38,987 nucleotides of DNA from Actinomycetota bacterium (GTDB taxonomy: Bacteria > Actinomycetota > Thermoleophilia > Solirubrobacterales > Solirubrobacteraceae). The notes beneath the pieces were generated by a model. The model saw only the letters and a list, made by a program, of their open reading frames with translations, was not told where the DNA came from and searched no databases. A program made the position numbers and the translations under genes. Within the stretch, counting starts at the first letter, position 1; every line of letters begins with the position of its first letter. Where the stretch lies: positions 1 to 38,987 of the forward strand of contig SYBY01000036.1 in NCBI GenBank assembly GCA_005788585.1, read 5' to 3'. Positions 1 through 7,952 of the stretch are shown piece by piece.

Positions 1-341
1 AGGTCCTCGACGGTGTCGAGGTGGTTCCAGTTCGGGTCCTTGACGGGGACGCAGAGGACCTTGTCGTCCTGCTCGCCGTCGTCGGTCATCCGGAACAGCC
101 CGATCACCTTCACCGGGATGATGCACCCCGGGAACGTCGGCTCGGAGACGCAGACCATCGCGTCGAGCGGATCGCCGTCGGCGCCGAGGGTGTTCTGGAT
201 GAAGCCGTAATCCGTGGGGTAGACGACGGACGAGAAGAGGAACCGGTCCAGCTTGATCGCCTGCAGCTCGTCATCCCACTCGTACTTGTTGCGGGACCCC
301 TTCGGGATCTCCACAAAGGCGTGTGTGAGGTAATCGGGCAT
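1..341 (-). CDS. ppa: Inorganic pyrophosphatase, 3' end outside the window
   Basis: Soluble family I inorganic pyrophosphatase, which hydrolyses the PPi released by biosynthetic reactions. Reading the minus strand from ATG at 341 gives [20 protein letters not shown], then [20 protein letters not shown], the active-site region holding the metal-binding aspartates, and later [11 protein letters not shown]. About 113 of the usual 160-175 residues are inside the window and the frame is still open at position 1. No Shine-Dalgarno sequence precedes the ATG; a TAGTAT hexamer lies 8 nt upstream, so the message may be leaderless. It diverges from transketolase with 19 bp between start codons. Family identity is secure from the motifs; the leaderless start is inferred. 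Confidence 0.93.
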   Translation of the reverse strand, partial: MPDYLTHAFVEIPKGSRNKYEWDDELQAIKLDRFLFSSVVYPTDYGFIQNTLGADGDPLDAMVCVSEPTFPGCIIPVKVIGLFRMTDDGEQDDKVLCVPVKDPNWNHLDTVED

Positions 342-360
342 TGGCAGCGATACTACGGGC
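342..360. promoter_or_regulatory. Bidirectional leaderless promoter between ppa and tkt
   Basis: The whole spacer between the two divergent start codons is 19 bp. Positions 349-354 read GATACT on the plus strand, 6 nt before the tkt ATG. The same bases read on the minus strand give TAGTAT (355-350), 8 nt before the ppa ATG. One near-symmetric AT-rich hexamer could thus serve as the -10 element for both genes, with both transcripts starting at or next to the A of the ATG. There is no Shine-Dalgarno sequence on either side. Seen: the hexamers and spacings. Inferred: promoter function. Confidence 0.6.
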
Positions 361-2358
361 ATGTCGCCCTCCGCCGCCTCCTCCTCAACTGACATCGAGC
401 GTCTGTGCATCGACACCGTCCGGGCGCTGGCCATGGACATCGTGCAGCAGGCGAACTCCGGCCACCCCGGCATGCCGAGGGCGATGGCGCCTGCCGCGTA
501 CGTCCTGTACCGCGAGATCCTCAACCACGATCCGCGTGATCCGTCGTGGCCCGACCGCGACCGGTTCGTCCTCTCGGCGGGGCACGGGTCGGCGTGGATC
601 TACGCCGCGCTGCACCTCTCCGGCTACGACCTGCCGCTCGAGCAGCTGCAGAAGTTCCGGCAGTGGGGGTCGCTGACCCCGGGCCATCCCGAGCGCGACA
701 CGCAGCACGTCACGCCGGGCGTCGAGGTCACCACGGGCCCGCTCGGTCAGGGCTTCGCCAACGGGGTCGGCATGGCGATGGCCGAGCGCTTCCTGCGCGA
801 GAAGTTCGGCGCCGAGGTGCAGAACCATCACACCTACGCGATCTGCTCCGACGGTGACCTCATGGAGGGCATCAGCTCCGAGGCCGCGTCGATCGCCGGC
901 CAGAAGGGCCTCGGCCGGCTCGTCTACCTCTACGACGACAACGACATCTCGCTGGACGGCCCCACGTCGCTGAGCTTCAGCGCCGAGGACGTCACGAAGC
1001 GCTTCGAGGCGGTCGGCTGGCACGTCTCCACGGTCGAGGACGTCAACGACGTCGACGCGCTGCGCAGTGCGGTCGTCGCCGCACGCGATGAGGAGGAGCG
1101 CCCGTCGCTCATCCGCGTGAAGTCGGTCATCGGCTACCCGTCGCCCGCCAAGCAGGGGACGAGCAAGGCCCACGGCGCGCCGCTCGGCGACGACGAGGTC
1201 CGCGCGACGAAGGAGGCGCTCGGCCTCGACCCCGACCAGAAGTTCCACGTGCCCGACGAGGTCTACGCGGCGTTCAGCGCCCAGGAGAAGGGCACCGAGC
1301 TGCGGACCGCCTGGGAGGAGCGCTTCCGCGCGTTCCGCGACGCCCAGCCCGACCTGGCCAAGGAGTGGGACGCGGCGTGGGCCGGCAAGCCGATGACGGG
1401 CGTCGGCGCGGCGCTGGCCGACATCGACTGGGGCGACAAGCCGATCGCGACGCGCAGCGCCGGGGCGAAGGCGATGGCGGCGTTCTCGGCGCTGACGCCG
1501 ACGATGGTCGGCGGCGCCGCCGACCTGTCGGAGTCGACGAAGACGGAGTTCCCCGACGAGGAGCGCTTCACGGCCGAGAAGCCGGGGCGCAACGTGTTCT
1601 GGGGCGTGCGCGAGCACGGCATGGGCGCGGCGGTCAACGGCCTGGCCGCGCATGGCGGCATCGTCCGGCCGTACGGCTCGACGTTCCTGCAGTTCGCCGA
1701 CTACATGCGCGGGTCGGTCCGCCTGTCCGCGCTCCAGGCGCTCGACGTCGCCTGGGTCTGGACGCACGACTCGATCGCGCTGGGCGAGGACGGCCCGACC
1801 CACCAGCCGGTCGCGCACCTCGCGGCGCTGCGGGCGAGCCCGCAGCTCACCGTGCTGCGGCCGGCCGACGCGACCGCGCCCGCCGAGGCGTGGCGGGTCA
1901 TCCTCGAGGAGATCAGCGGCCCGGTGGCGCTCATCCTGTCGCGGCAGAACCTGCCGGTGCTCGACCGCAAGAAGCTCGCGCCGGCCGCGGACGTCGCACG
2001 CGGCGCCTACGCGCTGACGAAGGTGAAGAACCCCGTCGCGACGATCGTGGCCACCGGTGCGGAGGTCCACACCGCGATCGCCGCGCAGGCGCTGCTCGAC
2101 GTGCCGGTGCAGGTCGTCTCCATGCCGTCGTGGGAGCTGTTCGAGGCCCAGGACGAGGCCTACCAGCAGAAGACGCTGCCGGTCGACCTGCCGACGGTCA
2201 GCGTCGAGGCGGGGATCAGCATGGGCTGGGACCGGTACTCCGACGCGCAGATCGCCGTCGACAAGTTCGGTGCCAGCGCGCCGGCGGAGGTGCTGCTGGA
2301 GGAGTACGGCATCACGGCCGAGGCGACGGCCGCCGCGGTCAAGGAGCTGCTCAAGTAG
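361..2358 (+). CDS. tkt: Transketolase
   Basis: Thiamine-diphosphate transketolase of the pentose phosphate pathway, moving two-carbon units between ketoses and aldoses. It is 665 aa, full length for the family. The N-terminal TPP-binding domain has SGHPGM (residues 33-38), a catalytic-type His in SAGHGS (72-77) and the metal/TPP motif SDGDLMEG (163-170) followed by DDND (192-195). The central pyrimidine-binding domain has [19 protein letters not shown], and the C-terminal domain includes [10 protein letters not shown]. The first residue of the usual GDG motif is Ser here. The start is the ATG 6 nt after a GATACT hexamer, consistent with a leaderless message. It may feed ribose 5-phosphate and erythrose 4-phosphate synthesis as a stand-alone housekeeping gene. 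Confidence 0.97.
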   Translation: MSPSAASSSTDIERLCIDTVRALAMDIVQQANSGHPGMPRAMAPAAYVLYREILNHDPRDPSWPDRDRFVLSAGHGSAWIYAALHLSGYDLPLEQLQKFRQWGSLTPGHPERDTQHVTPGVEVTTGPLGQGFANGVGMAMAERFLREKFGAEVQNHHTYAICSDGDLMEGISSEAASIAGQKGLGRLVYLYDDNDISLDGPTSLSFSAEDVTKRFEAVGWHVSTVEDVNDVDALRSAVVAARDEEERPSLIRVKSVIGYPSPAKQGTSKAHGAPLGDDEVRATKEALGLDPDQKFHVPDEVYAAFSAQEKGTELRTAWEERFRAFRDAQPDLAKEWDAAWAGKPMTGVGAALADIDWGDKPIATRSAGAKAMAAFSALTPTMVGGAADLSESTKTEFPDEERFTAEKPGRNVFWGVREHGMGAAVNGLAAHGGIVRPYGSTFLQFADYMRGSVRLSALQALDVAWVWTHDSIALGEDGPTHQPVAHLAALRASPQLTVLRPADATAPAEAWRVILEEISGPVALILSRQNLPVLDRKKLAPAADVARGAYALTKVKNPVATIVATGAEVHTAIAAQALLDVPVQVVSMPSWELFEAQDEAYQQKTLPVDLPTVSVEAGISMGWDRYSDAQIAVDKFGASAPAEVLLEEYGITAEATAAAVKELLK

Positions 2359-2370
2359 TCCGGCCGGTCT

Positions 2371-2411
2371 CCGATCAGCGGGGCGATGCTGCGGCTTCGC
2401 CCCCTGATCGG
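2371..2411 (+). promoter_or_regulatory. Hairpin enclosing the start codon of the next gene
   Basis: The left arm 2371-2386 pairs with the right arm 2397-2411 through 15 base pairs, with a single bulged C at 2379 and a 10-nt loop. The loop begins inside the ATG of the downstream secreted-protein gene: the A at 2386 is the last paired base and TG opens the loop. It starts 12 nt after the tkt stop codon, so it may act as a tkt terminator, as a block to translation of the next gene, or both. No T-run follows it. Seen: the pairing. Inferred: the role. Confidence 0.55.
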
Positions 2412-3309
2412 TGTCGTCCTCGCCCTGACGTCGGTGCTCGCGCTGCCCGCGGGCGCCGCGGCGACCCCGCTGCTCTTCGTGCAGCAGACCGACGGCGGCA
2501 CGCTGGAGAAAACAGGCGGGTCGACCTACCGGCTGACGCTGCGCGGGGCCGCGCCCAGCGTTGCCGCGTTCGCGGACCGGCCGGGGCGCACGGCGACATC
2601 TGAGCGTGCGACGACCTTCGTCTCGCGCTGGCGGGGGCGGTTCGGGACCGACCCGCCGAATGCGGCGCTGGTGATCGACGGCGCGCCGCGAGGCCGCGAC
2701 GTCGCCATGCTCACGCTCAGCGCGCCGCGGTACCGGCCGCGGGCGCGCACACTGACCTACACGGCGCGGGCGCTGCGCGGGGACGCTGGCGCGGCGCTGA
2801 AGGCGTTCCATACCCGCCGTGATCCTGTTCGCGCGCTGCGCTTCGGCGCCGCGAGCCTGTTCATCGACGACGCGTCGGACCTCATGGCGCAGCAGATGAT
2901 GGTGGTGTTCGGCGGCGTCATGGAGCCCAGCACCGTGTTCGGCCTGGAGATCGGCGGGGACCCGTCGGTGACGTTCGCCGCGGGCACGAAGGCCGTGCCG
3001 GGCGTGTTCGACCTCGGCGGTGACGCCGACGTGGCGAACCTGCAGGTCGACGGCCGGCAGCTGTCGTTCAGCCCGACGAACATCGTCCCGGGCTCCTGGC
3101 AGATGGTGGTGATCGTGACGTTCCTCGCGCCCCAGGACCTCGAGACGTTCACGCTGCGCAACACGGGCAACGCCGGCGCCAGGGCGGTCACCGTCTACCA
3201 GAGCCTCGCGGGCCAGGACCCGACATACATCGGGTCGACTCCGGCGACGGTGGACTGGTGGGTCACCGCTGCGTCGTACTACGGGGGACCGGCGGCCTTC
3301 GGGGAGTGA
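2386..3309 (+). CDS. Secreted protein of unknown function
   Basis: A 307-aa exported protein. Residues 1-27 form a signal peptide (MLRLRPLIG, a hydrophobic core, then AGAAA before TPLLFVQQ). The rest has no membrane segment. The N-terminal half carries YRLTLRG, FADRPGRTA and FGTDPPNAALVIDG, a pattern I recall from uncharacterised exported bacterial proteins (F-[SA]-DRP-x-R followed by DPPNA); I cannot attach a function to it. The C-terminal half (about 150-307) is rich in beta strands and looks like a small sandwich. It lies 27 nt after tkt and its ATG sits in a 15-bp hairpin, so it may be read through from tkt under translational control. Function unknown. Confidence 0.8.
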   Translation: MLRLRPLIGVVLALTSVLALPAGAAATPLLFVQQTDGGTLEKTGGSTYRLTLRGAAPSVAAFADRPGRTATSERATTFVSRWRGRFGTDPPNAALVIDGAPRGRDVAMLTLSAPRYRPRARTLTYTARALRGDAGAALKAFHTRRDPVRALRFGAASLFIDDASDLMAQQMMVVFGGVMEPSTVFGLEIGGDPSVTFAAGTKAVPGVFDLGGDADVANLQVDGRQLSFSPTNIVPGSWQMVVIVTFLAPQDLETFTLRNTGNAGARAVTVYQSLAGQDPTYIGSTPATVDWWVTAASYYGGPAAFGE

Positions 3310-3342
3310 CGCGGGGCCCGGTCGGCGTTCTGGCCGGGCACT

Positions 3343-3360
3343 CCCGTCTAGGCTGACGGG
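3343..3360 (+). promoter_or_regulatory. -10-like element in a small inverted repeat before the CDF gene
   Basis: CCCGT (3343-3347) and ACGGG (3356-3360) form a short inverted repeat around TAGGCT (3349-3354), a -10-like hexamer 10 nt before the CDF transporter ATG. The same TAGGCT hexamer precedes the acidic-protein gene at 31226. No Shine-Dalgarno is visible, and an RNA starting 6-8 nt after the hexamer would have a leader of only 2-4 nt. Confidence 0.4.
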
Positions 3361-3364
3361 TCCG

Positions 3365-4306
3365 ATGGCGACGGCTCTCGATCCCGCGGCGCGCCAGCGC
3401 CGGCTTGTGCGCCTCGTCTGGCTGTCCATCGGCGCGGCGGTCCTGACGATCGCGCTGAAGACGGGCGCCTGGGCGATCACCGGCTCGGTCGGTCTGCTCT
3501 CCGATGCCGCGGAGTCCGTCGTGAACGTCGCGGCCGGCGTGTTCGCCCTCGGCGTCGTGCACTGGGCCGGCCGGCCGCCCGACGAGGAGCACACGTACGG
3601 CCACGAGAAGGCCGATTACCTGTCGGCCGGGCTGGAGGGCGCGCTGATCCTCATCGCGGCGGTGACGATCGGCGTCGCGGCGATCGGGCGGCTCATCGAC
3701 CCGGCGCCGCTGACCGACGTCGGGGTCGGCCTCGCGGTCTCCCTGCTCGCGACGCTCGTCAACCTCGCGGTCGCGCGGGTGATGCTCACGGAGGGACGCC
3801 GGCACCGGTCGCTGGCCGTCGAGTCCAACGGCCGCCACCTCATGACCGACGTGTGGACGTCGGTCGGCGTGGTCGCCGGTGTCGCCGCGGTGGTGCTCAC
3901 CGGCTGGGACCGTCTCGACCCGATCATCGCGCTGCTCGTCGCGGCGAACATCATCCGCGTCGGCGTGGGCCTGGTCCGCAACGCGACCGGCGGGCTCATG
4001 GACAAGGCGCTGGACCCCGACGAACTCGCCGAGGTCCAGCGCGTCCTCGACCGCTTCGCCGGCGACACCGTGCAGTTCCACGCGCTGCGCACCCGGCGCG
4101 CCGGCCGCCGCGCGTTCGTCACGGTCCACGTGCTGGTGCCTGGAACGTGGACGGTGCAGGCCGGCCACGACCTCGTCGAGCGGGTGGAGGCCGAGCTGCG
4201 GGCCGCGGTCGAGCCCGCGACGGTGTTCACGCACCTGGAGCCGATCGAGGACCCGGCGTCGTTCGAGGACGTCGCGCTGGATCGCGAGGAGATCGGGCGG
4301 GGGTGA
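3365..4306 (+). CDS. Cation diffusion facilitator (CDF) family metal transporter
   Basis: Inner-membrane divalent-metal/proton antiporter of the CDF family, 313 aa. About six membrane segments occupy residues 15-210, followed by a cytoplasmic ferredoxin-like dimerisation domain (about 215-300, with FHALRTRRAGRR and FVTVHVLVPG). The family signature HTYGHEKADYLSAGLEG lies between membrane segments 2 and 3. In the transport site, TM5 has the usual HxxxD (HLMTD), but TM2 has ESVVN (E-x-x-x-N) where zinc/iron exporters such as YiiP have D-x-x-x-D. Metal specificity therefore cannot be copied from YiiP. It stands alone and converges on the beta-helix gene, with a strong hairpin between them. Confidence 0.92.
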   Translation: MATALDPAARQRRLVRLVWLSIGAAVLTIALKTGAWAITGSVGLLSDAAESVVNVAAGVFALGVVHWAGRPPDEEHTYGHEKADYLSAGLEGALILIAAVTIGVAAIGRLIDPAPLTDVGVGLAVSLLATLVNLAVARVMLTEGRRHRSLAVESNGRHLMTDVWTSVGVVAGVAAVVLTGWDRLDPIIALLVAANIIRVGVGLVRNATGGLMDKALDPDELAEVQRVLDRFAGDTVQFHALRTRRAGRRAFVTVHVLVPGTWTVQAGHDLVERVEAELRAAVEPATVFTHLEPIEDPASFEDVALDREEIGRG

Positions 4307-4308
4307 TC

Positions 4309-4339
4309 CGGATTCGCGCAGTCCTGCTGCGCGAATCCG
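4309..4339. terminator. Bidirectional terminator hairpin
   Basis: A perfect 13-bp inverted repeat (4309-4321 with 4327-4339) with a 5-nt loop lies in the 46-bp gap between two convergent genes. There is no clear T-run on either side, so it may rely on stem strength alone or on Rho. Placement and perfect pairing support a shared terminator. Confidence 0.75.
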
Positions 4340-4352
4340 TCACACGTCCGCG

Positions 4353-6266
4353 TCAGCGCAGCCGCAGCGTGCCCTTCCGCGCCGCGCTGCGGTTGCCCGC
4401 CGCGTCGTGGGCGACGACCGTCACCACGTAGCGCCCCGCGCCGAGGCCGGACTTCCGGCCGAGGGCGATCGCGACCGTGCCGGCCTGGACGTCGCGGAAC
4501 ACCAGCGTCCGTGCCTTGGCCCGGCCACGCTTGAGGGTGACCGTGACGCGGCCGGCCTCGCCGAGCGAGAAGCGCAGGTCCGCGCCGCGCGACGCGAGTG
4601 TGCTGCGGCCGGTGCCCAGGCGCGCCTTCGACGTGAACCGCAGGGCGCCGAGCTTCGGCGCGACGGTGTCCCGGGCCGCGGGCTGCGTGCTCGTCGAGCC
4701 GGTGTTCGCCGGCGGGGCGTCCTGTGCGGGCGGGGTCTGCTCGGGCGCCGGCGCGGGCTGCTCGACGACCGGCGGCGCGCTGACCTGCACCGTCGCGGTC
4801 AGGGCCGTCGACCGGCCGGCCGCGTCGGTCACCGTGAGCTTCACGGTCTTCGGGCCCGGTGTCGCGTAGGCGTGCTGCGCCTGCACACCGCTCGCGGTCT
4901 GGCCGTCGCCGAAGGCCCAGCCGTACGTCATGTCGTCGCCATCCGGGTCGGTGGTGCCGGCTGCGCTGACCGCGACCGGCTCGCCCACCATGGCCGTCGC
5001 GGGAGCCGACAGGACCGGGACGGGCGCCGCGCGGCGGTACTCCAGCGCCCCGAGGTCGACCTTCGCTCCGCCCGTGCCGTCGCCGTCGACGGGCCGCGAC
5101 AGCCCGGCGAAATCGGTGGCCAGCACGCCGTTGCCATCGCCGGCGTCGATGAGCGCCGAGGGCGCCTTCAGGCGGAGGTCGGCGGCCGCGAGGTTCGCGC
5201 CGGGGGTGCCGCCCACGAACTGCGGCGCGCCGGTCAGCACGCCCGCGCCGGTGGTCAGGGTGCACTCGGGATCGGCCTGGCTCGTGCCGGTCTTCGAGGT
5301 GTACTGGAGGGTCAGGAGCGCGCTGCCGCCGTTGTCGCCCGAGCAGGCCGCGTACCGGGTGAACCCGCTGATGATCGCGTTGCGGACCTGGGCCGTCGCC
5401 GCCCAGTTCGCGGCCGCGCTCGCTGCGCCGATGGCGTTTCCGGTGCCCGAGCCGAGCAGCGTCACGTGCACGGCCGTGAGCGTGCCGTTGCCGACCGCTT
5501 TGAGGGCGGTGTCGCCGGCATGGGCGTCGCCCATCCGGATGACCGAGTTCGTCATCGTCAGGCTCGACCCCGAGCCGCCGACCGTCGCGGCGCCGCGCGC
5601 CGTGTCGATCGTCGCGCGGTCGACGATCATGCTGGAGCCCTTGTCGACGCTCACCCCGCCACGTCCGGTGATCGCGGTGCGGTCGACGCGCAGCCCGGTG
5701 ACGCCGTTCGGGTGGCCCGTCACGACGGCCTCGCCGGCGGTCATGGCGATCTGGCCGTCGGCGAACGCCGAGCCCGCGCCGTAGAGGTTGACGCCGGGCG
5801 TCGAGAAGTCATTGCCCGCCTGCTCGACCCGGACGCCCTCCGCGCTGCCGCCGTTCAGCCACAGCGCGGCGAACGACCCGCTCGACGCGGTGCGCAGCGT
5901 CAGGTTCTTCACGACGGAGTCCGCGTGGCCGAGCGACAGCGTGTGCCCGCCCGAGCCGTCGGACGACAGCACGGTCTGGCCGATGCCGGCGCCCTCGATC
6001 GTGAGCTTGCCTCCCCCGCCGCCGTCGTCATAGGTGAACGGGCCTGCATACGGGGTGGCCTTCGGGCCGATGCGGACGGTGTCGGTGCCGTTGCCGTCGC
6101 TCTCGGCCGCGTCGATGGCCGACTGCACGTCCGCCTTGAACGTCCCGAGGGCGCAGGACGGCGTGTTCACGCAGTAGATGTCTGCCTGCGCGACGGCGGC
6201 CGGGGTGACCGCGGCGGCGGTGGTCGCGGCGGCGAGCAGGGCGAGACGGCGGGTGCGGCGGGACAT
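4353..6266 (-). CDS. Exported beta-helix protein with PKD domain
   Basis: A 637-aa secreted protein. A signal peptide (MSRRTRRLALLAAATTAAA, cleavage near AQA-D) is followed by a right-handed parallel beta-helix of short repeating strands (about 30-400). A VDLGALEYRR segment comes next, then a PKD domain (about 410-495, with TDPDGDDMTYGWAFGDG), a Pro-rich linker, and a C-terminal beta-sandwich ending AGRYVVTVVAHDAAGNRS with a basic tail. The ATG at 6266 is chosen over upstream in-frame codons because AGGAGG lies 7 nt before it and the signal peptide begins there. Beta-helix/PKD proteins usually bind or cut polysaccharides or act at the surface; no catalytic residues can be assigned. The second beta-helix gene at 37257 has a comparable layout. 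Confidence 0.82.
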   Translation of the reverse strand: MSRRTRRLALLAAATTAAAVTPAAVAQADIYCVNTPSCALGTFKADVQSAIDAAESDGNGTDTVRIGPKATPYAGPFTYDDGGGGGKLTIEGAGIGQTVLSSDGSGGHTLSLGHADSVVKNLTLRTASSGSFAALWLNGGSAEGVRVEQAGNDFSTPGVNLYGAGSAFADGQIAMTAGEAVVTGHPNGVTGLRVDRTAITGRGGVSVDKGSSMIVDRATIDTARGAATVGGSGSSLTMTNSVIRMGDAHAGDTALKAVGNGTLTAVHVTLLGSGTGNAIGAASAAANWAATAQVRNAIISGFTRYAACSGDNGGSALLTLQYTSKTGTSQADPECTLTTGAGVLTGAPQFVGGTPGANLAAADLRLKAPSALIDAGDGNGVLATDFAGLSRPVDGDGTGGAKVDLGALEYRRAAPVPVLSAPATAMVGEPVAVSAAGTTDPDGDDMTYGWAFGDGQTASGVQAQHAYATPGPKTVKLTVTDAAGRSTALTATVQVSAPPVVEQPAPAPEQTPPAQDAPPANTGSTSTQPAARDTVAPKLGALRFTSKARLGTGRSTLASRGADLRFSLGEAGRVTVTLKRGRAKARTLVFRDVQAGTVAIALGRKSGLGAGRYVVTVVAHDAAGNRSAARKGTLRLR

Positions 6267-6358
6267 GCGAGGTCCTCCTGAGGGACGGGAGCTGTGGCGT
6301 GGCCGGTAGGGCATGACGCCCGGACAACCGGCACCCTCCCACCCCGTTACGCCGTCTT

Positions 6359-6376
6359 CTGTCGCGTTGGCGACAG
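6359..6376 (-). terminator. Small hairpin after the transglycosylase gene
   Basis: CTGTCGC (6359-6365) and GCGACAG (6370-6376) form a perfect 7-bp stem with a GTTG loop, 7 nt past the stop codon of the minus-strand gene at 6384. It is short and has no T-run, so its terminator role is tentative. The rest of the 117-bp gap up to 6266 shows nothing else I can name beyond the ribosome-binding site of the beta-helix gene. Confidence 0.4.
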
Positions 6377-6383
6377 TGCGTCC

Positions 6384-7889
6384 TCACTCGCCGTCGGCGA
6401 CCCGCTCGGATTCCTCGTCGAGCAGCGGCAGCAGGGCCTCCGCCCGCTCGCTCACCGTGATGTGGGCCGCACCGAACTCGGGCAGCCAGGCGATCATGTC
6501 GTGCGCCTGCAGGCGGCGCAGCATGAACCAGAACGCGTCCTCCTGGCGGGTGCCGCTGAACGACCGCAGGATGTCGAACGCGTACCCGGTGGTGTGCAGG
6601 CTGTACTCGCGCGTGGCCTGCGCGTTCACGCCGGTCAGGAGCTCCTGGTAGCGCTCGTCGCGCACCGTGCTCGTCACGCTGATGGGCTTCCTCGCCCCGC
6701 TGATCTCCTGCACACCCGCGCCGATCGTGACGAGCACCGCGAGCGCCTCGGGACGCAGGCCGCGGAACAGCCGGCGGCTGAGATCGCGCCGGGGCGCCAG
6801 CTCGCCCATCTGCGGGTCGATGCGCACGCCCTCGGCGGCCAGCAGGTCGGCGGGCAGGCGACGGAGCGTGCCGTCCTCGTAGGAGGCGCGCAGCTGCGCG
6901 GCGCTCGTGTACTGCGGCGTCGACCCCTCAGGCCACAGGACCTCCTCGGAGCTGTTCTTCGCCGTCTGAAGCGCCGCCTGCTCGCGCAGTGCGTCGGGAT
7001 CCTCGCGGTGCAGCCGCATGATCTCCTTGGCCGCGCCGATGCGCCACAGGTACGTCGACGAGTCGTCTCCCAGATCGGCGAGCCGCGCGTACGCGGCCTC
7101 GTTGTGCACGGGCGACGTGTCGAAGTACAGCTGCGCGTAGGAGACGTCGTCGCCCTGCCCGTAGGCCTTCACGACGTTCTGGATGTTGCCGACCCCGGCG
7201 TGGTAGCTCGCCAGCGCGAGGTCCTCGCGGCCCAGTTCCCCGCGCGCGAACTCGAGGTAGCGGATGGTGCCGGCCAGCGCCTTCGCCGGGTCGAAGCGCT
7301 CGTCGACCGTGCGGCGGCGGGCCTCGAGCAGCCGGACGGCCTCGGCGTCCCCGCGCCGCTGCGCGCGCCGGATGCTGCGCGTGATCGACCGCGCCTGACG
7401 CGGGTCGGTCCGCATGTCGAGGAGGTTCGCGCCGGTCTCGGCGAGGATCTGCGTGAGGCCCACGGCGCCGACGAACTGCGGGTCCGCCGCGGCCGTCGGG
7501 CGGCCGGCGCTCTCGAGGTACACGAGCGCCTCGAGATCGTCCGGATCGATGTCGGTGTCCGCGGTGAGGTCCTCGATCAGCTCGCGGTAGCGCGCGGTGC
7601 GCTCAGCGCTCGCGACGGCGCCGTTCGGCACCAGCGTGTACAGCGGGTGGGCGAACCCGCGGGACGCGGCGGCGACGAGTTCGTCCTCCCGGTCGGCATC
7701 CCAGGCGAGGGGGTCGACGACATCGTCGCTCTCGCCGGCCGCGACGCCGGTGCCGGGTGACAGGCGCGGCGGATCGTCATCGCTCAAACGGTCGGCGAGG
7801 ACCAGGAACGCGGCGAGGGCGCAGGCGACGGCGAGCAGGGCGAACAGCGCGCGCCGCAGCGACGCACGCTGGCCGCGGGGCGGGGACAT
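6384..7889 (-). CDS. Membrane-anchored lytic transglycosylase fused to a peptidase-like domain
   Basis: A 501-aa cell-wall enzyme. One N-terminal membrane segment (about 13-32) anchors it. The SLT-type transglycosylase domain spans about 90-250: the catalytic Glu is in LESAGR (Glu126), with GAVGLTQI (141-148) and ASYHAGVGN (227-235). The C-terminal part (about 380-490) contains SLHTTGYAFD (430-439), an exact match to the S-x-H-x-x-G-x-A-x-D zinc motif of M15/VanY-like D,D-peptidases, with His476 as a possible third ligand. It could cut both glycan and peptide in peptidoglycan. ATG 7889 is preferred over GTG 7895 because GAAGG lies 6 nt before it. It could be a sporulation, growth or division hydrolase; the target is unknown. 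Confidence 0.85.
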   Translation of the reverse strand: MSPPRGQRASLRRALFALLAVACALAAFLVLADRLSDDDPPRLSPGTGVAAGESDDVVDPLAWDADREDELVAAASRGFAHPLYTLVPNGAVASAERTARYRELIEDLTADTDIDPDDLEALVYLESAGRPTAAADPQFVGAVGLTQILAETGANLLDMRTDPRQARSITRSIRRAQRRGDAEAVRLLEARRRTVDERFDPAKALAGTIRYLEFARGELGREDLALASYHAGVGNIQNVVKAYGQGDDVSYAQLYFDTSPVHNEAAYARLADLGDDSSTYLWRIGAAKEIMRLHREDPDALREQAALQTAKNSSEEVLWPEGSTPQYTSAAQLRASYEDGTLRRLPADLLAAEGVRIDPQMGELAPRRDLSRRLFRGLRPEALAVLVTIGAGVQEISGARKPISVTSTVRDERYQELLTGVNAQATREYSLHTTGYAFDILRSFSGTRQEDAFWFMLRRLQAHDMIAWLPEFGAAHITVSERAEALLPLLDEESERVADGE

Positions 7890-7952
7890 GGACACCCTTC
7901 AAGGCTTGCACACGCCTCGTACGGGACCCATGACCCCGGCCCGCGGAACGGC

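Noticed and set aside
385..3594. A 1069-codon open frame on the minus strand opposite transketolase
   Set aside because: It is rich in Arg, Pro and Ala with no domain, and lies against genes with clear protein motifs. Long false frames are expected in DNA this G+C-rich.
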